Source: Symsagittifera roscoffensis (Eukaryota > Xenacoelomorpha > Acoela > Convolutidae). Taken from it: a DNA stretch of 64,000 nt. The translations under genes were made by a program, and so were the position numbers. The DNA is taken from contig NC_087071.1 of assembly GCF_963678635.1 (NCBI RefSeq), positions 25,770,378 to 25,834,377 on the forward strand. The letters run 5' to 3'. The notes under the pieces are model-generated. The model did no database searches, was not told the origin of the DNA, and saw only the letters and a list, made by a program, of their open reading frames with translations. Shown here in pieces: positions 36,401 to 48,149 of this stretch (position 1 is the stretch's first letter; every line of letters starts with the position of its first letter).

Positions 36401-37250
36401 AATTAATGGTAACAGCGCCTATGGAATACAGCTAATCAACAAAGTAAAATTCGATAAAACTGTTAATGTTAACAAATTAGCTGCAACAAAAAAGATTAAC
36501 TCTGCTCAATTTAAGTCAAATGATGTAATTGACAGAAACATCTACGAAATGAAGATGTCAAAAAATACAACATGTCATGACGAACCAACTATAGTGGGTT
36601 TTGTAACATTAAAACAAGGCCAAGCAGCGAAAGCTAGAGTTCAAATACGATTTTCTCGGACGAATTTTACGTCCCTTAATGTTTCGAGCAATTGCAATGG
36701 ATACTGATTCAATGTACTGGGCGTTGACTGAATCAACTATAAACGAGTGCATGACCTCTGAAGCTTGCGATATTTATACAAACGGGGTGCAGAAAAACTG
36801 TAGTGAGAGAGAATGTGTTCATGATGATGTGTTTAATTTCTTACCACTGTTGTGAGAAACATAAGAAGTTTAATAATCGAACGCAGGATTTCTTCATAAT
36901 TGAATAGAGTGGAACAGAAATGGTTTGTTTGAATAGTAAAACATACAGTATATACAATGAAAACAATAATACACTCAAAATGGCAATGAAAATTTTAAAC
37001 AGAAACATTAGCGATCCTCTGAAAAAATACAATATTGTACTGCAAACGAAAGAAACTTGCGATGGTATGAATCATGGATTCCGTCTAACCGACAATCAGA
37101 TCAAAACTGATGAACAAATTAAAATTGCTATTACTTGTTTTTATTATAAACGGCTTGTGTTAGGTGATCGAATTTCCACAAAACCGTTAAATTTGTGCAT
37201 TTTTTTTCAGTTCCTGTATATACATGGTTTTAATATTTAGATAGATCTAG
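33429..37250 (+). pseudogene. Family-B DNA polymerase (protein-primed type), right-arm copy
   Basis: Continuation of the finger-containing element protein. In order on the plus strand, in several frames: an N-terminal block with HSPAVWTLEKNSEGIPYN (33,530-33,650); a C2H2-like motif CSNC at about 33,916; exonuclease motif I, SDFES, at 34,094-34,108; motif A, GYDANALYLYAIG, at about 35,270-35,310, preceded by a 34-bp tandem duplication that repeats most of the motif and shifts the frame; motif B, SKINGNSAYGIQLIN, at about 36,393-36,437; motif C, MDTDSMYW, at 36,697-36,720 with both catalytic Asp; and a C-terminal part to about 37,240 including MVCLNSKTYSIYN. An 84-nt intron lies at 35,591-35,674; another AT-rich gap at about 35,840-35,911 may be a second intron. 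All catalytic motifs are visible but frameshifts and stops make this copy inactive. Confidence 0.88.
35591..35674 (+). other. Probable spliceosomal intron in right PolB copy
   Basis: GAG/GTAGTT donor after LPNE, 84 nt of AT-rich sequence, and TTTTTTTTTCAG acceptor, phase 0. The matching intron in the left arm is 95 nt at the same codon. One base appears lost soon after the acceptor in this copy, shifting the frame before PEQIRQND. Confidence 0.65.
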
Positions 37251-37489
37251 TGAGATGCTTAGAAAATTGATTGTTTTTTTTTTAAATAAAATTTTGTAGT
37301 ACCAAAAAAATGATTGCTCAAAATCTAAACCGTTAAAACCGAATCATTTAGTGTATATTAGTTGCTAAAAATTTTTTCTCTTGTGTGATTTTCTGCTGGT
37401 CTGTTCATTTGAAAATTGAATATATTGAACGGTTATTGATTAATAACTAGTGGTGAACTGACAAAATTTATAAAAATAATGCCTACTCA

Positions 37490-37798
37490 TAAAAAGGTAT
37501 TTTGAAGTTTGAATTCAAATAATTGTTAGTAAAATTTTAACAACTTTCTAGCCGAAAACATTTCAAATTTTTTCACAGGTGTGCTCGGAGATGAGTTTTT
37601 TTCTCTGCGACAATTTTAATTCTGGTGCAATCCTAATTTTGGTGCATTGGTAACTGTTTTTTTTTCGTCAAGTTTTGGAACCTCTGGATAGTGTGACCAG
37701 TAGTTTGAATCATTCGAATTCTCATTTGAAAATATTTCTGTAAAACTTCGTGTATCATTAGCCATACAATCGTCAACGTTAAGTTTTCTACAGCTCAC
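37490..37798 (-). pseudogene. Unknown outer gene, right-arm copy
   Basis: Inverted counterpart of the gene at 24,602. It reads SCRKLNVDDCMANDTRSF and, unlike the left copy, keeps an unbroken YWSHYPEVPKLDEK. The initiator ATG is changed to GTG, and a deletion removes the end of exon 1, the intron and the start of exon 2; the C-terminal part resumes near 37,600 in another frame. No known family. Confidence 0.5.
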
Positions 37799-38064
37799 TT
37801 TGATTTACTTTTTAAAAGATTTCAAAATTTTCTAATGATTATTTAGTTGAGAAGAAAATACTCAGAAAAAATTCTAGAACGACCCAGAAATTTTTTCGAC
37901 CAAATGAATTACCAGAAGAAGACAATAAGGAAAATTTTTGTTGACTAAAAAATAAAATCATAATCAGAAATGCACAAAAACTATGTGAAAAAATTTCAAG
38001 TTCTTCAATTTATAATCAATTTTTCAAGTATTTAGTGAAATTTTTGGGCAAAGAAAATAATTAG

Positions 38065-38190
38065 CTCGGATATATGCATTTGTATCAGCTACATGCAAGT
38101 AAAGTTTGCGTTACAAACTCTGCGTGAGTATTTCCAGCTGGAATTAAATAGTAGTAAATACCTAGTGCAATGGGTCGAAAGAATAATAAA
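38065..38190 (-). repeat. Palindrome outer-end sequence, inverted copy
   Basis: Outer end of the right arm. It pairs with the left arm end at about 24,060-24,180 and also with a third copy in the opposite orientation at 38,355-38,480, so a smaller palindrome of about 400 bp sits at the right edge. Confidence 0.8.
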
Positions 38191-38354
38191 CATCAATTTT
38201 GCTCCTTGCTCCTGCACCATGAAAACTTTCTCTCTCGTTACTTAACATTGCGTGCAAAAAAGAAAAATAAGAAATGTAAAATGTCTAAAAACTTAAATTT
38301 TTATCTTCTTTTTAGTCAGTTTTGTAACCATTAAGAAAACTTATGTCTTTTATA

Positions 38355-38480
38355 CTTTCGACCCATTGCGCTCGGTCTTTACTACCATTTAATTCTAGTT
38401 GGAAAAACCCTAGCATAATCTATATTGCAAACTTGTACTTGCATGTAACTGATACAAATGCATGTAAAAATAAAACATTT
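38355..38480 (+). repeat. Palindrome outer-end sequence, third copy
   Basis: CGACCCATTGCGCTCGG through ACTGATACAAATGCATGTA, in the same orientation as the left arm end. Its flanks (TTAACATTGCGTGCAAA and about 100 bp after it) also occur twice, at about 38,242 and 38,551, a shift of about 308 bp, showing local tandem duplication. Confidence 0.8.
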
Positions 38481-38501
38481 GTTTCTCTCTCTCATCTCTT
38501 C

Positions 38502-38542
<41 letters not shown>

Positions 38543-38547
38543 TCTTG
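38480..38547 (+). repeat. CT microsatellite
   Basis: About 65 bp of CT dinucleotides with a few interruptions (CATCTCTTCC, one CTAT), directly after the third outer-end copy. Confidence 0.95.
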
Positions 38548-38649
38548 GAGCTTAACATTGCGTGCAAATGAGAAACATAAGAAATGAAAATTGTCTAAAA
38601 ATTTTAAATTTTCTCTTCTTTTTAGACTGTTTTGAAACCAGAAAAACTG

Positions 38650-39384
38650 GAAAATAGCTTTAACCAGAAAAACTGTAAGTGACCTCGCAGGGTAGTGAGA
38701 ACAAACAGCGCTTCACCCTAATATGAGCAGCTTCAATTAGTTCTCATCTCACTCCGTAAGTGTTTGCATTTCTTTTATTGAAAAACCAAAAAGAGATTTA
38801 CTTGAAATTATAAAGTGAAAACAATGCAAAGGTGAACAATCTTGTTTATCTATTAAATTTACCTTACAGATCTTCTCAATTTTCTAATAATCAAAAATTG
38901 TGTCCAATCGTTTTCACTAGAACTTCTTTTAATGCCTCTGTTTACTCCAAAAAAATGTAATTTCGGCATAAAACTTTTAGAACTCTTGCGATATTTAAAA
39001 TATAGCATAAACTCGGCTGCCACACTTCTTTCTTTCAAGTGAAACATTTCCACCGACTCGTTAAAAATGCGTTAATGATCTGTTTTTGCATTTCTTTATA
39101 TGTGAAATTTTTGAGTGATATTTAAAACCACCGTATGAAAACCTAATTTATTAAAAATGAATTGTTTTGCAGAAAAACGCAGAGGAGGAGATCCCAAATT
39201 GAGCAGAAATAGACAATTTTGAACCAACAAAAATCTTACTTTCAATAGTTTTCAGTTCTGAATAATTGATAAGTAACAGTTGTATCTTCATTAGATCAAC
39301 AAAAATCACAGAAACTGTTCTGGATAATTTGCATCCAACTTAACCAGACCTAATTTTTGTTCGTTCCGACTTTCGATACGAAAG
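38650..39384. other. No gene recognised
   Basis: AT-rich DNA. A minus-strand open stretch at 38,859-39,053 has no recognisable domain. Confidence 0.4.
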
Positions 39385-39605
39385 TAACGGAACATTTGTT
39401 CTCGGGATGAGTTTTTTTTTCTTCAGACGAATTTCGAATTTGCAACTAGCCATTTTTGACGGAATTTTAAAATATCATTCGAAAGTTATTGTTGTCCTGA
39501 GCATGAATTTGAAAAGATATTTTACCTGTGATTACTTTTTGTAAAGGTTTAAAGATTGCCGTTTTGGCCATTTTGGGACAATTGACGCGCGATATACTGA
39601 GGTGC
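39385..39605 (+). repeat. Dispersed repeat, diverged third copy
   Basis: TTGTTCTCGGGATGAG, CAGACGAATTTCGA, ACTAGCCATTTTTGACG and GATTGCCGTTTTGGCCA follow the same order as blocks of the repeats at 2,694 and 4,253, with more divergence. It includes the region behind the shared minus-strand peptide but is not open here. Confidence 0.55.
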
Positions 39606-40406
39606 GATTTATTAACGCCCTGATACGAGTAGTCATGTATAACTATACGCTTCCATGAGATATAGGATAGTTTTGATAGGATAGCTGCAAATCTAAGATG
39701 ATGTGGCCCTCAGGTTAGCAAAACAATTACTGAACGATAGATAGTGTAGAAAGGAGAGTTTTTTGTGGAAATTTAAATTAAAGGCTTGCCTGATTTATTT
39801 TAGTTCTTCTTTACAACAATCAGAAGTGTCAAACAATGCTATGGCTTTTCTTCTATTTTTATCTCTGGTTTCACGCTAAAGTGAAATTTTTAAACTGAAA
39901 TTATACGACAAAGAATTTGCTGAAGCTGCTGAGCATTAGTTTTCCCTAGAGTTTTTTGTACGAGTTTGCTGAAGTTTTTGGAGCTTCACTGACAATTGAA
40001 TTCAGTTTTAACTGTAACACGGAAAGATAGCTAGAGATTTTATTCAAGATGATTTTTTTGTCTAACTAGTAGCGAATTTGAGAACACAACTGAAATCTTT
40101 TGAGACAATTTTGGACATCAATGCATCTTCTGGGTGGCTCATACAGTGCTGATTAAAGAATCAAGGCAAAGCTGAGAAAACCTGGAATTTTACCGCTTTT
40201 TCTTCTATATGGTTATGTTTCAGCAAAATTGATGACGACAAGAGCATCTAAGTTTTTCACAAAAATTATCAGGGTCGATTTTTTTTGCGAAAAACTTTCC
40301 GAAATCCTAACCCCTAAACGGTACATTTTTGACTGAATTTTTTTGATAAAAAATTACTCAAAAAATTTAGCCAGTTTTCAAACTTCAATTCCTCATTATT
40401 CAAATA

Positions 40407-40600
40407 CAGGGGCGGATCTAGGAATTTCTCGAGGGGGCGTATTTTCAAAAAAATTTTAAAAATTTTGTCGGTCTACACACTATGTAAACTTATACGGTTA
40501 TATGAGATATCAGCTGTCTGATATTAAGATTTTAGTTGTCACAAGTGTACTTTTTAATTTTTCCGTAAAATCAGAACACAAAATGGCTTCAATCAAAAGT
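40407..40600 (+). mobile_element. Possible hAT-type transposon terminus
   Basis: CAGGGGCGGATCTAGGA at 40,407 followed by a G-rich stretch (GAGGGGGCG) matches the form of hAT terminal inverted repeats, which start CAGRG. I could not find a matching inverted end within the following few kilobases, nor a convincing 8-bp target duplication, so only one end is suggested. No transposase domain was recognised. Confidence 0.35.
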
Positions 40601-43350
40601 TTATTTTGACGCGCCTTATAAACAAGTTCATTAACGTTCACATGAGAAACAGAAACTTGTTCTTGAGGAAAGCAGAAGCATAGTGTTTGATCTTGCTATT
40701 CTCTGACTCAATGTTAGGCCAAAATATGCTCTAATAAGGTGCTTTTGGTGCGTTTGCGTCTCTTGAATTCGCGTAAAGTTTTTCCAACCAGCCAAAAACG
40801 AGTTTAACTTACCATCGAATATTAACATCACTTATCGCATAATCTAGAAATAAAAGCTGGCAAAGTGAATATCAGCGAGTAAAGAAAACGGTAAAAGTTT
40901 ACGCATTCATTAGTGGAGCAGTCTATTTCTGAACCAGGTTAAAACAGGCGTTAATTTTATCCTATATGTTCTTGATAAAATGTTCCTGTAAAGTATCTAG
41001 AACTAACCAATCATGAATCATAACTAGATCTTACAATAAATTGTCAGGCTGAAATTGCTTATACTTTCAGCCAGAACAGGTTTAATTTAAATTAGCAAAC
41101 AGTTGCTTTTCTCCACAACAGTTCCCGATATCTAGCTTCGCAAATACCAGTATGCGCTAGATCTATGACACTAGATCTAGATCTATACACGAGACCAGGA
41201 GATAAAAGAGTAAGATTAAGATTGGTATAAGACTAAGGAATTGCACGAATCTATCCGGCTGATAATAAGATCGCGTGACGAACAGATGGTGTACCTTACC
41301 TTAACTCATCTGAGGCGAGCAAGAGTCTCAAACAGAATTCTACATTTTTAGATTTAGCAAATTCAAAATAGAAATAAGATCCAAAATCATAACACAAAAT
41401 ATTAAGAAATATTGAAAACTTATTTCCATGTCTCAATAATTGTAATCAATACCAACGAGTATTCAAGCTTAAACCAGGTCAAAACAAAATAGAGGAACCA
41501 GCTTCTAGCTCGTGAAACGAGAAAGCACACTGCAACGATTTTTACACTACAAAATTTTTAAGGCACTACATTTTCATTCACTATTATGAAATGAAATACT
41601 TGGAGCAGAAAAATTCATTTCCAAGATATACATTTTTCTATGAAGTATGATTTGTTATAAAACATATATAACCGAACCAATTTAGATCCGTCAATTATTT
41701 TCAAAAACTTGCAGTAACTTGAAATTAATTCAATGAATTACACAAAAATTAGTTAGTAAAATAATTTGAATCAGTTTTATCAAAACTAGAAAATATTCCT
41801 TGTTTCTCAAGGACTCAGGTCATCCTCATTTCAGCTTCTTTGTTTCTTCAATTAAAACACAGCAAATTATCACTCAAAAAATAATTTCATTTAAATTTTA
41901 AATTTGAAAGTTTTCTTAAAATCTTTACATTTTACTTTAAGCCATGTCAAGTCCTATCTTTGTTTCAAAAGTTTTAAACAACAAAATACTTCTTCAAACC
42001 AGACCATCGAGGCTATCCTTGGATTTTTAAATTTTAAACTTGACTTAAGTTTCATATCATTTTGAATACTAGATGATCGAGGCTTCCCTGGAATCAGAGA
42101 AAACAATTTTGTCCCCCTACCTCTAAATACTAGTTTCTAACGACGTCAGACGTCGATTAACTCTCCATCTCTTACAATCGATCCAGGACTAACTGAAAGA
42201 TTTCAAGTAACTAACCATTTTAAATAATATAAACAGTGAACAACTTCGGCTACTCATCCTTAAATTGAGCCCATCTTCTTAATCGACCCACGCTTAAACA
42301 TATTTTAAACTAAGTAAGACACAAAATAGTATCTACCAATTTACCTGCATTCTAAAAAAATCTGAATCTTGTGCATTGTTTTACTAATCCCCAACCCTTG
42401 ATCACACATCGATTCCCTAAGTAAGATTAAGTTTTCTGATACAAATTTAACCACTTGGCTAAGTATTAAGGACTAAAAGTTTTGGAAAGAGAAAAACTAA
42501 CTGTTGGATTTTGAACCCATCACTCTAACATTTATGTCAGGAGACATTTTAAAAAACAAACAAACAAACAATAATTCTTCAAAATTGTTTAATTAGTTGA
42601 AAGATACGATTTTGTGATAACACCACTTAAACAAAAGATAAATACATCAGATCGAAAAAAAACCACTAAAAAGACTGCATATACTCGCAAACCAGTAGGA
42701 CGTGCAATAAGAATCAACCAGTACAAGTTTACACAAATACTGTAATCCCGCAAAAAATGATCCAATTCGACAATATTTTTGACGGTGACTCTTTTCTTCC
42801 CTTTGCCATTAACCCACAAAGCGATCCCGCTACAGTACAAATACAATTTTGCCACAATTTAATCGTAAATTGATTTCAAAAAGGAAATAACCCAAACAAA
42901 AAAACTTCAAGAAGTAAAAACTAGAAGTCAAATACTTGATCACTTGCTACCAGGTATCAGTAATATAACTTCAAATTACGGCATTTTTACAATCGAACTT
43001 TTACCACGACAATCATCAAATCAGCCACGCTACCGATTACAAACAGATGATAAAGAATAAGATTTCTCAAAAGTTTTTACAAAAAAAGCAAAATAAATTT
43101 TCAAAATTAAGGTCTTTTCCTTGTTTTATTTTTATAATTATATATCACCACCACAAACATCTCGAACTGCAAAACTAAGACTTGAAATAATATTTTTTCA
43201 CAATTTCTAGACTCAATTCGTGAAATACAGATAGAAAAATATCACCTATAATTAAAGTTGATTTGCAAAGAAATCTAGCATGGGTTCATTATCAATTATT
43301 TTCAAAACATTTTTGATCTAATTTCGCAAGCAAAAAAAGATGACCACAAA
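40601..43350. other. No gene recognised
   Basis: AT-rich DNA with scattered short open stretches on the minus strand (40,631-40,831 and 42,589-42,855), neither with a recognisable domain. A small cluster of CTAGATCTA repeats lies near 41,155-41,190. Confidence 0.4.
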
Positions 43351-43367
43351 CAAACAGTGAAACATTT

Positions 43368-45395
43368 TTGGCAGAAAAAAAACTGATTAGTCATGGGACC
43401 CTGAATGGTCTCATGTTTTGTTTATCAACTTCGAATTATTTTTCCAAGGCCTATTACCTAAAAGTAACTCCAATCACAATTGATACCGCACCCTTAAATC
43501 ATAACGCATGTTCCAATGAAAGGACAACCAACCTTAGTTTAATTCGAACATTTATAAAAACAAAAGAAACCCTTGAAGTAACGAGAAACTTCACACAACA
43601 AGATATCCAAGTTCCATCAAAACTTATAAACGAAGAAATAGTTGAAACACTGCTTATAACGACACAACAAAGTATCTTTCCTTTTCATCCAACACTTTTA
43701 CCACCACACTATAAAAACAAAACTCCTTGTCGGCCAACAAAATTACAATCAACAGTCAAACCATCAATCGTTCCAAATTGTTCACATATGGACTATCAAT
43801 CAAATAGACCAATAACAAAAAAAAACGACCACCTAGCAAACAAAGACACACAATTGGACATAACTTTGCAATCCACAATTACATTTTTTTCGCTAATATC
43901 AACATTAGTAATCCAATAGCACAGCCACTCTATACAACACAAAACCAATTGCAAGAACACAAATATATCCCATTTTTAGGAAACAAAACCTTAGTTCAAT
44001 ATTTCCTAAAATTTGGCAATGAAAACAATGATATCATAGAACACCATTACCCAGAAACAAAAGTACCCTGTTTATCACTCAGTCCAAGGTTAATAGCATT
44101 CAATATCACATTCTTTGAATACAAAAGGACATGTATGATCAGAAAATCATATTCAAAATTTACTCAAGTTTTCTATTTTCCAAATGCACCAACTGGATAA
44201 AAGTACTTTGTAATGACTGTATCACATACCATTTAAGCAAAACCTTTCCACGCCAAAAGCAAACATCACAAAAACATGAATTTAAAGAGCAAAGTTTGTA
44301 TTTTAGCCATAGAATTTCAAACGATACAAAAGGCCCTATATGCCCTCCTCAGAAGGAATTTCGTATATAATGGTAATAGTAGATGCATTTACCCATTATT
44401 TAGCACTCAACCCTGTATCCCATTGCAGTGGTCATTATGTATATACAACGCTTGAAGCAAAATTTGGACTACCCGAAATCTTTGTCTCAGATTATTGAAC
44501 AGATTTCAGAAACAAAAAATAGTCCTCTTATGTCACCTTTATATTATCAAACATAAACCTAGAACTTCACATGCCCCATAGAGAAATGGACTAGTCGAAG
44601 GCATGAGCCGCTCACTACAAGAATACTTTCGATATGTAATTTACATTGTAATAAACAACATTTGGACTATCATCACATAAAATTATTTCTAACCAAAAGC
44701 CTTGCAAAATCAAAATGTTCACAACAAACTTATCAACAAATGCTGAAGGTTAATGTCAACCAACTAAGGATTCAATTTGTTTTAACCTATCACAACAAAC
44801 TTTTGATGAAGATCATTTTCACTATCAAAATATTTTAAACTAGCCTCTGGAACCCACAGAGAATGGGTTTTAACCAGAGAAAAAAACTCATTGAAATCTA
44901 TCAGGAAATAGCCAAAAAATTATTACTAAGACAAAGCATTCAATCTCAAACAACAAATTTACACTTTACGCCAGCATCAAACCTGATCTAATCTCAAATT
45001 TCACAAGAGAAAAATGAAATTCAAAAAAAATAACAACCGATTCGAAAAGGACCATATCATATCCCAGAAAAGTCTAAGGTCCTTTTATATAAACTGAGTG
45101 ACCACAACAAAACAGAAATTTTAAAGCATAGAAACAACCTTTTAGCATACTTTCCAAAAGATTACGCTCTTTGTGAACTGACAAAATTATATATTCCCTT
45201 ACAGGACTACACATTGTTGACGAAACAAAAGAAAATAAAGATCAAAAAGTATCAACAATCTTCAATCATTTACCACCATCATCCCAGTTAATTCCATTTG
45301 AAATATCACAAAAGTCCCAAAAACAAATAGTTCATAAACAAAGAAATAGTCGCAAAAAATCACAACAACGTCAATCATCTCGACTGAGAAGTTAA
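43368..45395 (+). pseudogene. Decayed LTR-retroelement pol, protease/RT region lost, integrase recognisable
   Basis: Plus-strand remains in several frames. The 183-codon stretch at 43,368-43,919 is Thr/Asn-rich and not assigned. From 43,949 the sequence resembles the integrase zinc-binding region, with a CNDC (C-x2-C) pair at about 44,208. The catalytic core follows: MVIVDAFTHYLALNPV at about 44,371-44,420 (first Asp), FGLPEIFVSDY at about 44,460-44,500 (second Asp, followed by an in-frame stop), and NGLVEGMSRSLQEYF at about 44,587-44,630 (Glu). RKGPYHI near 45,038 is the SH3-like C-terminal fold. The frame ends in a basic tail, RKKSQQRQSSRLRS, with TAA at 45,393. No RT motif is visible upstream. 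It is a dead element, distinct from the gypsy at 51,559. Confidence 0.7.
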
Positions 45396-46400
45396 CCGAT
45401 AACAGACTACAATTTTTTTACGATTAATTCACGGAGAAGAGATTAAATAAGTTCACAACATCAATATTGACAAACAACATTTCTTATATTCAATTAAAAA
45501 GAAACCTCCTAACGCATATATCTATTTTTTTTAGAAATAACAAGCTCAAAAATCACTTGATATCATCTCACTTTTTATTCAAACACCACCGCTATTGTTA
45601 GCCGACAGGACTCCACTTTAACTAAATTTATATCTTTCACTCAAAGGACTCAAGGTCAAAAATAAGCACTACCCTCATGTGTTACAACTTAAATAAATGT
45701 CGTATAAAATTTACAACCCACAGCTATCAATCAAAACAAAAATCAAAAATTTTGTCGAATCACCAAAAGGAAAAAACTAAAATAACCTAAAGAAAAAATT
45801 CAACCTGATCAATTAGCCTAAGGAGATTCTACCTCCTAAATCCCTGATTATCCAACCAATAAAAACAAGAATTAAAAAGTTAAGGCCTTAACACCGAGAC
45901 CTCTCTTCACCAAAAACACTTCACATCTAACCCACTTGTGAAAAAACAATAAACACATCGAACCCAAATGATTAGACTCCGTAAATTAAAAGATATTTCT
46001 ATAAAACGAATCCCTCTTCAATAACTTTCAATTTGTGTTTTTTTCACAACTGATTTATTAGAATTCATATTCCTCATTTCTTCAAATGTTTAGTGCCCAA
46101 TTTATAGCGTTCTTTTCCCTCATTCAGACCTATACCTCTCAATACTGAATTACGATACTGAACAAATTTTCTAGATGATACAAAGCTTACTAATTAGGAA
46201 AGACATTCCTATGCTTTTCGTAACTTTTCTCACCTTAATAGTTTTTCTAACTTGACACTTGTTAAATGTATTAGGAAAGTAATTATTCCTTTTGTACTAG
46301 CGATTGTTTTAATCATCATTTTTGCTGAAGAATATTACCAAAAACACAAAATTCAACAATACAAAAAAGTATTCAGTAAATTTAAAAATTGCTAACCCAA
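45396..46400. other. No gene recognised
   Basis: AT-rich sequence downstream of the pol remnant. It could include an old LTR, but no repeated pair of ends is seen. Confidence 0.35.
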
Positions 46401-47750
46401 ACCCTAAAAAAGATTTCCGACCTGCCAAATCAACTCAAGACCCTCGGATAACAACTACATCTAGTCAAACAACTCAACACCAATAATCTACTCGTATATT
46501 ATTTGTAGAAAGACACTCTTCATCATCAGAACCATTGATGCCAGCCAGTTGCCACGCAACCCTAAACGTGCCACAAAATGAACCAACATGTAATAGCTAC
46601 CCCTTTACGGAACAAAACCCTAACATAACAAGACTTTAAGCCAAAACCAAAATCTAGCAACTACATAAAACAGACAAATTATTCCTCCTCGATCATTAGA
46701 AATCTGACAACACCAAGAGTTCAGTTTGATAACCCCTCATCACCATCATCAACCCCCCTAGATTTTTCTCATAGTGCAATACAATGTACCCCCCATCGCT
46801 TTATTTCACTTCTCAACGAAAAACAACAAATGTTTCATCAGATTGCTTAGATTTAATACCTACTTCTGAACAATTTCGCGAAAATTCCTTCAATCACCCT
46901 ATTTCATCACAAAGACTTCCACACAGAACTATCAAAAAATTTTCACAATGTGAACCCAATCCTGTAAATGACCCAATAGAAACTTCTTCGGATACCACTT
47001 TATCATTACCAGAAACATTATCCCTTCCATCAACACCTTTAGCCACAGGTCAAAGATCATCAACTACCTTCCCCACAAACTTTCTAAGTCAAATAAAGGA
47101 CAGATACCGTGAACTACAAAAAGCGCCCCCTCCACTTTTTGGCCAGCATCTTGACAGTAGTCGATTCATTAATTGAGCACTAATTAGAGTACAATTTAGA
47201 CACGATTTTCACCAAAGCATCCACGAACATATTATTTAGATACTTTCACAGCAAAATTTAACTCTCCAAATTGAAAAAACGGTAAAATCAAACAATCTAG
47301 TACATCAACCATTACCCTTGGCACCACCGGATATCACCGCTCAATCCTTACCGCCTCCATTTATACCAACAGCACTTATATTTAAATACACTATCCTTTT
47401 CTCAATTAAAACACTTTCTCTTTTAGTACACTTGGATCCATAAATCATAAAACCCTTCTCCCCGAACTGGGTTACACAAGATCTCCTTGTTACACCTTAT
47501 CGGTGTGAATAACACCACCAGAAAACACCACACAAATATGCCATTAACCAGGTCACACAATGTGAATCTGAATCACATGATAATGAATCAACAACTGTAG
47601 TTGCTACACTTTACTCCAAAGCACGAGCCACAAGTCAACAGTTGATAAACTCACAAGAAAATTTTCTAGAAAGAAAGTACATAGTTCACAAGTTTCAAAT
47701 GGAAAGAAGAATATTATCAATCATGAATCTTTTTACCAAAATATAATAGA
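46400..47750 (+). pseudogene. Ser/Thr/Pro-rich retroelement-associated remnant
   Basis: A run of plus-strand open pieces sharing a Ser/Thr/Pro/Gln-rich composition: near 46,410 (ANPNPKKDFRP), 46,784-47,176 (130 codons, including SQIKDRYRELQKAPPPLFGQ), about 47,180-47,390, and a more helical piece at about 47,560-47,730 (YSKARATSQQLINSQENFLER). No known domain. Position after the pol remnant suggests a third frame of that element or the Gag of another; I cannot tell which. Confidence 0.35.
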
Positions 47751-48149
47751 AAAACTTCTACATCTTGACACCCGAAGGTTGTCAAATGAAATCAAACGTT
47801 AAGATTAGTTACAAATGAAGACAAAAAACTTATAACTTGAAAATCACCCAGGTCATATCCAACTAAACGATAACTTTCCTTTTTATTGTGCCAGTCGGTC
47901 ATATTTGGAAGTTTGACCTTGAGCGCCACGAGAAACGTGATTTTGGGGTGAAATGAAACTTTTCGAAAATTCGAATCGGACATGTCATGCTCAAGTTTCT
48001 CGCGACAACTGAAAATGAGAAAAAAATAAGATCAGAAGAACCGTTTCACAATCGCGGGAAATTGGTCAAAAAAAGCAGCGGGAAATTGCTATTCGCATCT
48101 TCCAGACATAGAAATATACAAGAGTAGAGCTGTCTTGTTCGAAACGGAA

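Larger units (their letters stand above)
31280..38190 (-). repeat. Right arm of the 14-kb imperfect palindrome
   Basis: Reverse complement of 24,058-30,990, with independent indels. This arm keeps the complete finger region and polymerase motif C, which the left arm lacks, while the left arm keeps the better unknown outer gene and a longer open exonuclease block. Confidence 0.93.

Noticed and set aside
24058-38190. Palindrome as an assembly or sequencing foldback artefact
   Set aside because: A foldback would give nearly identical arms; here the arms differ by many substitutions, indels and separate deletions. Long reads would still be the final test.
24058-38190. Complete Polinton/Maverick or adintovirus-like element
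   Set aside because: No integrase, ATPase, cysteine protease or capsid gene is recognisable; only the polymerase with fingers and one unknown gene.
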